Positions 36,808 through 44,282 of a DNA stretch of 59,350 nt are shown here, in pieces; positions within the stretch are counted from its first letter, which is position 1; each line of letters opens with the position of its first letter. The stretch lies in contig NZ_JAAXKY010000027.1 in assembly GCF_012911925.1 (NCBI RefSeq), positions 1 to 59,350 of the forward strand, written 5' to 3'. A program made the position numbers and the translations under genes. Source of the DNA: Pseudonocardia xinjiangensis. Its GTDB lineage: Bacteria > Actinomycetota > Actinomycetes > Mycobacteriales > Pseudonocardiaceae. The notes beneath the pieces are model-generated. The model was not told where the DNA came from. It searched no databases and saw nothing but the letters and a program-made list of their open reading frames with translations.

Positions 36808-37887
36808 GTGCTGAAGAAGGCTGGAATCGTGGTGGCCACCGCCGCGGCCGGCGTACTCGCGCTCGCCCCCCTGGCGTTCGCGACCGGCACGGACGACCGT
36901 GGTGACGGCACGTCGATCTCCGTGGAGGACCGCAGCGTCGAGCGGAACCAGGTCAATCAGTGCTCCTTCGAGCAGGACGCGACCGCCACCGGGCTCCTCG
37001 GCCCGATCCTGTCGCTGCCGAGCCAGAGCCAGCAGGGGAACTGCGTCAACGTCGGTGACGGGAGCACCTACCGTCCCCCGCCGCCCCCCGGTCCTGGTCC
37101 CGGTCCCGGTCCTGGTGGCGAGTCGGAGATCGTGTACAGCTCGATTCCGGACGACCTGCCCGTGCAGGTGCCGTCTCTCGGTTTCCAGGCGACCGGCACC
37201 AGCGAGTTCGGCGACCACGTGGGGCTCGAGTCCGGGGCCGGCTCCGTACTGGAGTCCGTGGAGGTCGTGCTCGTCAGCTGGGCCTGCGAGAGCGGAAACT
37301 GGGTCAGCGACAACTGTGTGACCACGCCGGGGGCCACCTTCGACCACCCGATCACCGTCAACGTCTATGCGGTGGAAAACTCCGGGGCCGTCCCGGCACC
37401 TGGACCCTTGCTGGCGAGCCGGACGGAGGTGAGCAGCATTCCGTACCGCCCGTCGGCCGACCCGGTGAACTGCATCGGCGCCAACGCGGGCCAGTGGTTC
37501 GACCCGTCGGACAGCACCTGTCACGACGGGTTCGTGCACCGGGTCACGATCGACTTCACCGGCACCACCGTGCTGCCCGCGGAGGTCATCTGGACGGTGG
37601 CGTTCAACACCACGACCTTCGGTCCGAACCCGATCGGCCCGCAGCCGTGCTTCACGTCCCCGGACAACTGCGACTACAACTGGTTGAACGTGGGAGCGGA
37701 GACCTTCCCCGGAGCACCGTTCGCAGGCACCGACATCAATCCTGACGCCGCATTCCTCGACTCGGACTACGCGCCCACCTACTGCGACGGCGGTGCGGGC
37801 GGCACCGGATTCCTCCGGTACGACTCGGCTCCCGGGTGCTGGTCGGGCAACATTCCTCTCGGCGAGATCACGGCCCGGACGGGATAG
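36808..37887 (+). CDS. Secreted Pro-linker protein, paralogue 2 (intact)
   Basis: This 359-residue exported protein has a signal peptide at 1-24 ending in LAFA. A small domain with two cysteines follows (RNQVNQCSFEQ..., QSQQGNCVNVGDGS), then a Pro/Gly linker (about 90-108), then a larger domain with several Cys residues (CVTTPGATFDHPITVNVYAV, EVIWTVAFNTT, YCDGGAGGTGF). I do not recognise the family; it may be a cell-surface or matrix protein. The GTG start lies six bases after GAGGAGA. It shares leader, signal, layout and most motifs with the frameshifted paralogue 12 kb upstream in the same direction. Confidence 0.8.
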   Translation: MLKKAGIVVATAAAGVLALAPLAFATGTDDRGDGTSISVEDRSVERNQVNQCSFEQDATATGLLGPILSLPSQSQQGNCVNVGDGSTYRPPPPPGPGPGPGPGGESEIVYSSIPDDLPVQVPSLGFQATGTSEFGDHVGLESGAGSVLESVEVVLVSWACESGNWVSDNCVTTPGATFDHPITVNVYAVENSGAVPAPGPLLASRTEVSSIPYRPSADPVNCIGANAGQWFDPSDSTCHDGFVHRVTIDFTGTTVLPAEVIWTVAFNTTTFGPNPIGPQPCFTSPDNCDYNWLNVGAETFPGAPFAGTDINPDAAFLDSDYAPTYCDGGAGGTGFLRYDSAPGCWSGNIPLGEITARTG

Positions 37888-37907
37888 AGCGATGTCCCGA
37901 GACGTCG

Positions 37908-38657
37908 TCAGGCCGGGCGGCCGATCGCGGCCGCCAGCCCGTCGAGCACCATCGTCAGGCGACGCTCGAACACCACGTCCGGATCGGGGTGGTCCTCGGC
38001 TTCGAGGATCAGCCGCTTCAGGTAGGGGAGCGCTCCCCCCTGCAGCAACTGCGTGATGAACGGTCCGACCTGGCGCTGGTAGCCCGCGAAGTCCAGGCCG
38101 GTGTGCCGCTGCGCTTCGACCTCGCCCAGTTCCTGCACGACGAAGCCCCGGGTGAACTGCAGGGCGGTGGCCAGCACGTCCATCATCGCGTCGATGTCGA
38201 GACCGAGGCCGTCCACGCAGGCCAGGCCGGTTTCGCGGAACCGCTGGGCGTTGGGCCCGAGGGTCGGCCGGTGCCCGAACCGGGCGATCCACGGGTGGGC
38301 GTGGTGCAGCCGGCGCATCTCGTGGGCCAGCCGGGCGATGTCGGCCCGCCAGCTCCCGGACGGGATCCCGGTCAGGTCCAGCTCGCCCAGCACCGCGTCG
38401 TACATCAGCTCGGTCAGGTCGTCCTTGCTGCCGACGTGCCGGTAGAGCGACATCGGGCTGTGGTCCATCCGCGCCGCGACCTTGCGCATCGAGACCGCGT
38501 CGACCCCCTCCTCGTCAGCCAGGGCGATCGCGACCGCGGTGATGGCCGTGTGGTCGAGGGTGCGCGCCGGCCCCCGCCCCTGGCTGGAGAGACGTGCCCA
38601 GATGACGGGCGGCGGTTCGTCGGTCACGGCAGTGCTCCTCGCGTGGGTTGCGGGCAT
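37908..38657 (-). CDS. TetR-family regulator (tetracycline-repressor-like C-terminus)
   Basis: This 249-residue regulator has an HTH near residues 55-77 (SMRKVAARMDHSPMSLYRHVGSKDDLTELM), with the RHV.SKD.L signature of the TetR class proper. The long C-terminal domain is of the TetR_C type. It is divergent from a TetX-like monooxygenase gene with paired palindromic sites between, so it most likely represses that gene and itself. The ligand may be a polyketide-like compound, by inference. Confidence 0.88.
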   Translation of the reverse strand: MPATHARSTAVTDEPPPVIWARLSSQGRGPARTLDHTAITAVAIALADEEGVDAVSMRKVAARMDHSPMSLYRHVGSKDDLTELMYDAVLGELDLTGIPSGSWRADIARLAHEMRRLHHAHPWIARFGHRPTLGPNAQRFRETGLACVDGLGLDIDAMMDVLATALQFTRGFVVQELGEVEAQRHTGLDFAGYQRQVGPFITQLLQGGALPYLKRLILEAEDHPDPDVVFERRLTMVLDGLAAAIGRPA

Positions 38658-38665
38658 CCTACGGG

Positions 38666-38707
38666 ACGTTTACGGTGTACATGACTGGTCGCATACGCCG
38701 TATACGT
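38666..38707. promoter_or_regulatory. Paired operator half-sites between tetR and tetX-like gene
   Basis: The 19-base arms 38666-38684 and 38689-38707 are inverted copies that match at 14 of 19 positions around a 4-base spacer. Shared core: ACGTWTACGGYGTA. They fill the middle of the 79-bp divergent gap. Confidence 0.65.
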
Positions 38708-38736
38708 CTCACTGCCGACACATTCGAGGTATCGAC

Positions 38737-39903
38737 ATGCCCTCCTCGTCCGCCCTGTCCATCGCCGTCGTGGGCGGCGGCCTCAGCGGGCTGGTGCTGG
38801 CCCGCATCCTGCAGCAGCACGACATCGCCAGCACCGTCTACGAACTCGACGCCACCGCCGACGCCCGGAGGCAGGGTGGCCTGCTCGACCTGCACGTCGA
38901 GTCCGGCCAATCGGCCCTGCGCGAAGCGGGACTGTACGAGCAGTTCCGCCGGCTGACCCGGCCGCAGGCGGAGGCGATGCGGGTGATGGACAAGGCGGGC
39001 ACCGTCTTCATCGACCAGGTCCCCGGCGACGGGTCGGGCGAGGGCGGACGACCCGAGATCGACCGAACGGAACTGCGCGCCCTGCTGCTGGAGTCGCTCC
39101 ACCCGGGACGGGTCGTCTGGGACCACAAGCTCAGCCGGGCCCGCCGCCTGGACGACGGACGGTTCGAGCTCGCCTTCGCCAACGGCGCGCGCCGGACCGC
39201 CGATCTGCTGGTCGGGGCCGACGGCGCCTGGTCGCGAGTCCGACCCCTCCTCTCGAGCGCCTCCCCGGAGTACGTCGGGATCAGCTCCGTCGAGTTCCAC
39301 GTCACCGATGCCCCGACCACGGTGCCCGCCTCCGCCGCCCTGGCCGGCACGGGGAGCTTGTTCGCCCTGTCGGACAACAAGAACCTCGGCGGGCACGGAG
39401 GCCGCGACCTGCACCTGGGAGCCATGCTGCGGACCGCCGAGGACTGGATCGAGACACGCGGCGTCGACTGGTCGGACGTGGCCGCCGTCCGCACCGCCCT
39501 GCTGGCGGAGTTCGCCGACTGGACCCCGGCGTTGACCGACCTGATCCGCCACTGCGACGACGAGATCACGGCTCGCCGGATCTACGCCCTGCCCGCCGGC
39601 CACTCGTGGCCGCGCATCCCGGGTGTGACCCTGGTCGGCGACGCCGCCCACCTGATGTCGCCGTTCGCCGGCGAGGGCGCGAACGCCGCGATGCTCGACG
39701 CCCGTGAGCTCGCGCTGGCGCTGATCGAGCACGGTGACGACGTCGAGGGTGCGCTCCACCAGTACGAGACGGCGATGTTCCCGCGCGCCGCGGTCGCCGC
39801 CCGGAAGTCCGCCCGCGGGCTCGACCTGTGCTTCGCCGACGACTCCCCCCGGGGACTGGTCGAGTTCTTCGGCAGGAAGGGCGCCCCCCTCACCTCGCAC
39901 TGA
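38737..39903 (+). CDS. TetX-like FAD-dependent monooxygenase
   Basis: This 388-residue flavoprotein has the same length as TetX and is collinear with it. VVGGGLSGLVLARIL (about 11-25) binds FAD. GGLLDLHVESGQSALREAGL and RPEIDRTELRALLLESL match the corresponding TetX segments. GDAAHLMSPFAGEGANAAML (about 301-320) is close to the TetX motif at the same place. TetX hydroxylates and inactivates tetracyclines. Here the substrate could be a tetracycline or another polyketide or aromatic compound; that is inference. It is under a divergent TetR regulator. Confidence 0.88.
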   Translation: MPSSSALSIAVVGGGLSGLVLARILQQHDIASTVYELDATADARRQGGLLDLHVESGQSALREAGLYEQFRRLTRPQAEAMRVMDKAGTVFIDQVPGDGSGEGGRPEIDRTELRALLLESLHPGRVVWDHKLSRARRLDDGRFELAFANGARRTADLLVGADGAWSRVRPLLSSASPEYVGISSVEFHVTDAPTTVPASAALAGTGSLFALSDNKNLGGHGGRDLHLGAMLRTAEDWIETRGVDWSDVAAVRTALLAEFADWTPALTDLIRHCDDEITARRIYALPAGHSWPRIPGVTLVGDAAHLMSPFAGEGANAAMLDARELALALIEHGDDVEGALHQYETAMFPRAAVAARKSARGLDLCFADDSPRGLVEFFGRKGAPLTSH

Positions 39904-39916
39904 CGGCGGGACGCGG

Positions 39917-40348
39917 TCAGGGCTCGTAGGTCAGCGGGGGCACCTTCGCGCTGGTCATCATCATCGTGATGCCGTCGTGCTCGCGGCTCACGCCCACGTC
40001 GTCCATGCACGAGTGGATCATCAGTAGACCCTGGCCGCGGAAGCCGGCGGGCTCCGGCCGCCACAGCTTGCCCCCGGCCACCGCGACGAGGACGCGCCGT
40101 CCGCCGTCCGGCTCGGCGTACTGCCGGGCGGCCACCCGCACCTCGGCGCCGATCTCCGACGGGTGGATCTGCTCGATGGCGTTGGTGACCGCCTCGTTGA
40201 CGGCCATCACCACGTCGTCGATCTCCTGCTCCGGCCAGCGCAGCGTGGTCAGCCACCGCCGGAACCGCTGACGCACGACCGAGAGCGACACGGGATCCGC
40301 CATGAGGACCATGGAGATCACCGCGTCGAGATCTTCGGGGTACGCCAT
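39917..40348 (-). CDS. RsbW-like anti-sigma factor / serine kinase
   Basis: This 143-residue protein has a GHKL ATPase fold. The N box is DDVVMAVNEAVTNAIEQIH (about 44-62) and the G box GFRGQGLLMIHSCMDDV (about 102-118). Such proteins bind a sigma factor or phosphorylate a STAS antagonist. The likely partner is the STAS gene 15 bp upstream on the same strand. No sigma factor gene is adjacent. Confidence 0.87.
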   Translation of the reverse strand: MAYPEDLDAVISMVLMADPVSLSVVRQRFRRWLTTLRWPEQEIDDVVMAVNEAVTNAIEQIHPSEIGAEVRVAARQYAEPDGGRRVLVAVAGGKLWRPEPAGFRGQGLLMIHSCMDDVGVSREHDGITMMMTSAKVPPLTYEP

Positions 40349-40363
40349 CGACGTCTCTACCGG

Positions 40364-40741
40364 TCAGGCCGTGAGGGCCTCGTCGAGGGAGCCGAACAAC
40401 GCGAGCACCTCGTCCAGCCCCATCGTCCGGATGGGACGGATCACCGAGCGCGTCTCGTCGACGACCACCCGGAGCGGGGTGCGCATCGTGCGGCCCTCGT
40501 CGTGCAGGGCGACCAGCAGCCCCATGCCCGAGGAGGACAGGAAGTCGACGCCCGAGAGGTCGAGGACCACCGGTCGTCCCGCGGCCTGGTGCAGGGCCTC
40601 GCTCCCCGCCTCCATCAGACGGCTGCCCGTGCTCAGATCCACCTCGCCGTGCACGATGAGGACGAGACACCCGTCCCGGTCGTCCCGGTTCAGGGTCATC
40701 AGTTGCTCGGCCGGCGGCATTCCGCCCAGGAAGCCGTTCAT
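40364..40741 (-). CDS. STAS-domain anti-sigma factor antagonist
   Basis: This 125-residue protein has the STAS fold: GCLVLIVHGEVDLSTGSRL, then VVLDLSGVDFLSSSGMGLLVAL, where a serine of SSSG is the site phosphorylated by RsbW-like kinases. It would release a sigma factor from the anti-sigma protein encoded next to it. The ATG at 40741 is preferred; an internal ATG 14 codons later is possible. Confidence 0.87.
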   Translation of the reverse strand: MNGFLGGMPPAEQLMTLNRDDRDGCLVLIVHGEVDLSTGSRLMEAGSEALHQAAGRPVVLDLSGVDFLSSSGMGLLVALHDEGRTMRTPLRVVVDETRSVIRPIRTMGLDEVLALFGSLDEALTA

Positions 40742-40766
40742 GCTAGCGCAGCGTACAGATGGCCGG

Positions 40767-40955
40767 TCAGGTGTCGCTCCCGCGTGGTACCGCGACAGAG
40801 GGAGCACGCAGCTGAGCGTCACGTAGGACGCGCCGCGCCAACGCGACGACGTCCTTGAGGCCGCGGCGGTCGAGCAGGCGCGCCACATCCTGGGCGGCGG
40901 CCCGAGCGACCTCGTCCTCCGCGGTCGGTTCCTGTGTCGTCGATTCCTGCGTCAT
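40767..40955 (-). CDS. Small helical hypothetical protein upstream of the STAS gene
   Basis: This 62-residue frame is rich in Ala, Arg and Glu (VARAAAQDVARLLDRRGLKDVVALARRVL) and predicted helical. It ends 25 bases before the STAS start and points the same way, so it may be the first gene of that operon. The start could also be the ATG at 40982. It has no recognisable family, and GC-rich DNA easily yields such frames, so it is uncertain. Confidence 0.4.
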   Translation of the reverse strand: MTQESTTQEPTAEDEVARAAAQDVARLLDRRGLKDVVALARRVLRDAQLRAPSVAVPRGSDT

Positions 40956-41127
40956 CGGCCCCCCGGCTGCCTTGTCGCACATGCGCCTGATCTTCGCCCT
41001 TACCCCGGATGCGCCCGACGGCAAACCTTCGGGCGGCGCCCTGTGGTGGCCGAGTCCAGCGGTCCCGGCAGGGGCTGGGACAATAGCCGTGACGAGGTGG
41101 GCCCAGGTCCACCGGGAGAGGGGAACG

Positions 41128-41538
41128 GTGACGGCGACCGACGAGGCGCTCGACATGGCCCGCGTGGCGGTGGCCGCAGCAGCAGACAAGAAGGCCCAGG
41201 ACATCGTCGTGCTCGACGTGTCCGACCAGCTGGTGATCACCGACTGTTTCGTGATCGCCTCCGCGCCCAACGAGCGCCAGGTGCAGGCCATCGTCGACGA
41301 GGTCGAGGAGAAGCTGCGCCTGCACGGAGCGAAGCCCACCCGGCGTGAAGGCACGAGGGAAGGCCGCTGGGTGCTGCTGGACTTCGTCGACGTCGTGGTG
41401 CACGTCCAGCACACCGAGGAGCGCGGGTTCTACGGGCTGGACCGGCTCTGGAAGGACTGTCCGCGGATCGCGTTCCCGGAAGCCGAGGTCGTGCCCGACG
41501 GGGCGGGGTCCGTCGGCGGCGGGGACGCGGCCGGGTGA
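41128..41538 (+). CDS. rsfS: Ribosomal silencing factor RsfS
   Basis: This 136-residue protein of the Iojap/RsfS family binds ribosomal protein uL14 and blocks subunit joining when nutrients are low. Motifs are KKAQDIVVLDVSDQLVITDCFVIASAPNERQVQAI and GRWVLLDFVDVVVHVQHTEERGFYGLDRLW. The GTG at 41128 is preceded by GGGAGAGGGGAAC. It overlaps the phosphatase gene by 4 bp. Confidence 0.95.
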   Translation: MTATDEALDMARVAVAAAADKKAQDIVVLDVSDQLVITDCFVIASAPNERQVQAIVDEVEEKLRLHGAKPTRREGTREGRWVLLDFVDVVVHVQHTEERGFYGLDRLWKDCPRIAFPEAEVVPDGAGSVGGGDAAG

Positions 41539-42155
41539 GCCTGCGGAGGCTGGTGCTGCTCCGCCACGGCCAGACCGACTACAACGTCGCAGGCCGGATG
41601 CAGGGCCACATCGACTCGATGCTCACCGATACCGGGCTCGCCCAGGCCGCGGCCGTCGCGCCCGAGATCGCGCGGGTCGCCCCCGACCGGCTCATCAGCT
41701 CGGATCTGCGGCGCGCGGTCGACACCGCCGACATCGTCGGTGCCGCCTGCGGCCTGCCCGTGAAGCTCGACCCCCGGCTGCGCGAGACACATCTGGGGGA
41801 GTGGCAGGGCCGCTCGGTGCCGGAGATCGACGAGGCCTGGCCCGGTGCGATAGCCGCGTGGCGCTCCGATCCCGCGTGGCGGCCCCCGGGCGGTGAGTCC
41901 CGCGTCGACGTGGTGCGGCGCGCCGGCCCCGTGATCGACGAGCTGGACGAGGAGTTCGCGTCGGTCCCGGAAGCCACCGTGCTGCTGGTCGCACACGGTG
42001 GCCTGATCGCGGGTCTGGTCAGCGGGCTCCTCGCGCTGCCGACGTCGTCCTGGCCGTCCATCGGCGGTATCGGCAACTGCCGGTGGGCCACGCTGGCCCG
42101 CCGTGCCGACCACCCGCGCTGGCGGCTGTCGGGCTACAACGTCGGCACGTCGTGA
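41535..42155 (+). CDS. gpgP: Histidine phosphatase, probable glucosyl-3-phosphoglycerate phosphatase
   Basis: This 206-residue phosphoglycerate mutase-like phosphatase has the catalytic motif LLRHGQTDYN (7-16), ETHLGEWQGRS and the second histidine in VLLVAHGGLIAGL. In mycobacteria the gene after rsfS (Rv2419c) encodes GpgP, which makes glucosylglycerate for methylglucose lipopolysaccharides. The gpgP assignment rests on this gene order. The GTG overlaps rsfS (GTGA). Confidence 0.8.
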   Translation: MSLRRLVLLRHGQTDYNVAGRMQGHIDSMLTDTGLAQAAAVAPEIARVAPDRLISSDLRRAVDTADIVGAACGLPVKLDPRLRETHLGEWQGRSVPEIDEAWPGAIAAWRSDPAWRPPGGESRVDVVRRAGPVIDELDEEFASVPEATVLLVAHGGLIAGLVSGLLALPTSSWPSIGGIGNCRWATLARRADHPRWRLSGYNVGTS

Positions 42156-42174
42156 TCCACACCGACGGCCCGGA

Positions 42175-42915
42175 GTGACGGCGGACGCCCCCGTCCTGCT
42201 GGTACTCGGCGACTCGCTCGCCTTCCACGGCCCGCACCGGGCCGAACCCGCCGACGACCCGAGGCTCTGGCCCAATGTCGCCGCCGCCGCGCTCGGCGGG
42301 CGCGCGGAGCTCGTCGCCGGGATCGGGTGGACGGCCCGGCACGCCTGGCACGCCCTCACCCACGATCCGCGGGTGTGGACGGTCATGCCCACCGTCGACG
42401 CGCTGGTGCTCGGGGTCGGCGGGATGGACAGCCTCCCGTCGCCACTGCCCACGGCGTTGCGCGAGCTGATCCCGGTGCTGCGCCCCACCGGGCTGCGCCG
42501 GGTGGTGCGGACCGGGTACCGGAAGGCGCAGCCCGCGCTCGCGCGCGCGTTCGCCGCGACGGTGCCGGGAGGTGGTCCGGTCGCGCTCCCGCCCCGGCTG
42601 ACCGTGCAGTACCTGGAGCGCTGCCGCCAGGCCGTGCTCACCATCCGGCCCGGGATCCCCGTACTCGCGATGCTGCCTGCCGTGCACCGCGCCGCCGCCT
42701 ACGGATCGGTGCACGCCGGGCGGGCCGCAGCCGAGCACGCCACCCGCCGCTGGGCCCACGAGTGCGGCGCCACGGTGCTCGACCTGCGGGCCCTCGTCGC
42801 CGACCACGTGCTCGGCGGCCACGGCAACCCCGACGGCATGCACTGGGGATGGCAGGCGCACGCGGAGGTCGGCGCGGCCTGCGCCGGCGTGCTGCGGCCC
42901 GTGTTGCCACGCTGA
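42175..42915 (+). CDS. octT: SGNH-fold acyltransferase/hydrolase, OctT-like
   Basis: This 246-residue SGNH protein has the GDS block LLVLGDSLAFHGPHR near the start and the catalytic Asp-His pair in NPDGMHWGW near the end. In mycobacteria the gene at this place (Rv2418c) encodes the octanoyltransferase OctT, which acylates the methylglucose lipopolysaccharide precursor. The assignment here is by synteny and fold. The GTG at 42175 follows the phosphatase stop by 19 bases. Confidence 0.7.
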   Translation: MTADAPVLLVLGDSLAFHGPHRAEPADDPRLWPNVAAAALGGRAELVAGIGWTARHAWHALTHDPRVWTVMPTVDALVLGVGGMDSLPSPLPTALRELIPVLRPTGLRRVVRTGYRKAQPALARAFAATVPGGGPVALPPRLTVQYLERCRQAVLTIRPGIPVLAMLPAVHRAAAYGSVHAGRAAAEHATRRWAHECGATVLDLRALVADHVLGGHGNPDGMHWGWQAHAEVGAACAGVLRPVLPR

Positions 42916-42944
42916 CGGACATCCGTGCCATAAGGTGCGTCGTC

Positions 42945-43793
42945 GTGACCGTCGCCGTTGTCACCGACTCCACCGCCTACCTTCCCTCCGGGGTCGCGGA
43001 GGAGCGCGGGATCGGCGTGGTACCGCTGGAGGTCCGCCTGGGCTCCCGCGTCGGGCTCGAGGGACTGGACATCGACACCGCCGAGCTGTGCGCCGCGCTC
43101 GCCGACCGCCACCTCGACGTCCAGACCTCCCGGCCCACCCCGGCCGCCTTCGCGGCGTGCTACAGCGGCGCCCTCGCCGCCGGTGCCGACAGCGTCGTCT
43201 CCGTGCACCTGTCCCGGGAGCTCTCCGGCACGTGGGACGCGGCCCGGATGGCGGCCGAGCAGGTCGGCCCCCACCGCATCCGGATCGTCGACTCCCGGGC
43301 GGCCGCGATGGGCCTCGGGTACGCGGTGCTGGCCGCGGCCGACGCCTCCGACGCCGGGGCCGACGCCGCCGCTGTCGAGGAGGCCGCCACCGACGTGGCC
43401 GGCCGGTGCCGCGTCTTCTTCTCCGTCGACACCCTGGACCGCCTCCGCCACGGCGGCCGGATCGGGGCCGCCGCGGCGCTGGTCGGCACCGCACTCGCCG
43501 TCAAACCGTTGCTGCACGTCGTGCAGGGCCGCATCGTGCCGCTGGAGAAGGTGCGCACCACAGCACGTGCGGCGCAGCGGCTGGTGGAACTCGCGGTGCG
43601 GGCCGCGGGAGACGGGCCGGTCGACCTGGCCGTCCACCACCTCGGGGCAGCCGCCCGGGCGGAGGAGGTCGCCACCCTGCTGCGGGAACGCCTGCCCGCG
43701 GCGACCCGGCTGCTCGTGTCGGAGGTCGGAGCCGTGATCGGCGCACACGTCGGGCTCGGGCTGCTCGGCGTCGTGGTGGTGCCGAAGCGCTGA
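42945..43793 (+). CDS. degV: DegV-family fatty-acid-binding protein
   Basis: This 282-residue DegV protein begins VTVAVVTDSTAYLP, the family N-terminus. It has TSRPTPAAF, VHLSRELSGTWDAA and a FFSVDTLDRLRHGGRIG block. DegV (FakB) proteins bind fatty acids and present them to a FakA-type kinase; no fakA is visible here. The GTG at 42945 is chosen over the long upstream frame inside octT. Confidence 0.92.
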   Translation: MTVAVVTDSTAYLPSGVAEERGIGVVPLEVRLGSRVGLEGLDIDTAELCAALADRHLDVQTSRPTPAAFAACYSGALAAGADSVVSVHLSRELSGTWDAARMAAEQVGPHRIRIVDSRAAAMGLGYAVLAAADASDAGADAAAVEEAATDVAGRCRVFFSVDTLDRLRHGGRIGAAAALVGTALAVKPLLHVVQGRIVPLEKVRTTARAAQRLVELAVRAAGDGPVDLAVHHLGAAARAEEVATLLRERLPAATRLLVSEVGAVIGAHVGLGLLGVVVVPKR

Positions 43794-44282
43794 CGCGCTT
43801 CCTCGCGGCGGGTGGTCGCGCGAGCCGTGCCTGGTGGCCCTGGGGAGGGCGGTGAGGTGCGTCTCGGGCCGGGTGGTCGCGGCGAGCCGTGCGTGTTGGC
43901 CCTGGCGAGGGCGGTCAGGTGCGGTTCGGGGCGATCATGGTGGCCTGGGCTGGCGCCGTCACGAGTGAGGTGGCTGGGGTGTCCGACGGGTGATCGCCGC
44001 GAGACGTGCGTGGTGCCCTGGTGGGGGCGATCAGATGCATCTGGTGGTGGGTGATCGCTGCGAGATGTGCGTGGTGGCCCTGGTGAGGGCGGTCCGGTGC
44101 GGTTCATGGCGATCATGGTCGTGGGGCTGGGCGCCGCCCCCCGGTGTCCAGTGTGGTCGGGAGGGGTGACGGTTCGGGGAGTGCAGGGGCGGTGGGGCGC
44201 GAGTTGTCCCCATCGCCCCTCGGCCGTCCACAGGTTCCGAAGTCGTCGGGGCGGGAGCCTGTACCGGACCTAGCGTCGAGGC
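43794..44282. other. Intergenic region with tandem repeats between degV and comEA
   Basis: This 489-bp region has no convincing gene. It is mostly filled by the repeat at 43811-44127. The remainder before comEA shows no clear promoter. Reading frames on the minus strand here encode repetitive Pro/Arg/Thr-rich peptides and are considered artefacts of the repeat. Confidence 0.6.
43811..44127. repeat. 178-bp higher-order tandem repeat built of 61-bp subunits
   Basis: Four related units start at 43811, 43872, 43989 and 44050 with ggtggtcgc or ggtgatcgc and share cgagncgtgcgtggtggccctgg-like cores. Spacing is 61, 117 and 61 bp, so a 178-bp unit (short plus long) is present twice. The long units add a tail with ggcgatcatggt. 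Confidence 0.7.

Noticed and set aside
20053..41127. Integrative element or prophage as source of the accessory segment
   Set aside because: No integrase, recombinase, phage or conjugation gene and no tRNA attachment site were found; only gene-order and composition arguments remain.
43160..44116. Minus-strand frame with repeated HLTALARANTHGSPRPP-like peptides
   Set aside because: The peptides come from translating the tandem DNA repeat and overlap degV; there is no ribosome site.
43811..44127. Possible CRISPR array
   Set aside because: Units are 61 bp or longer, imperfect along their whole length, with no short identical repeat plus unique spacer pattern and no cas genes.
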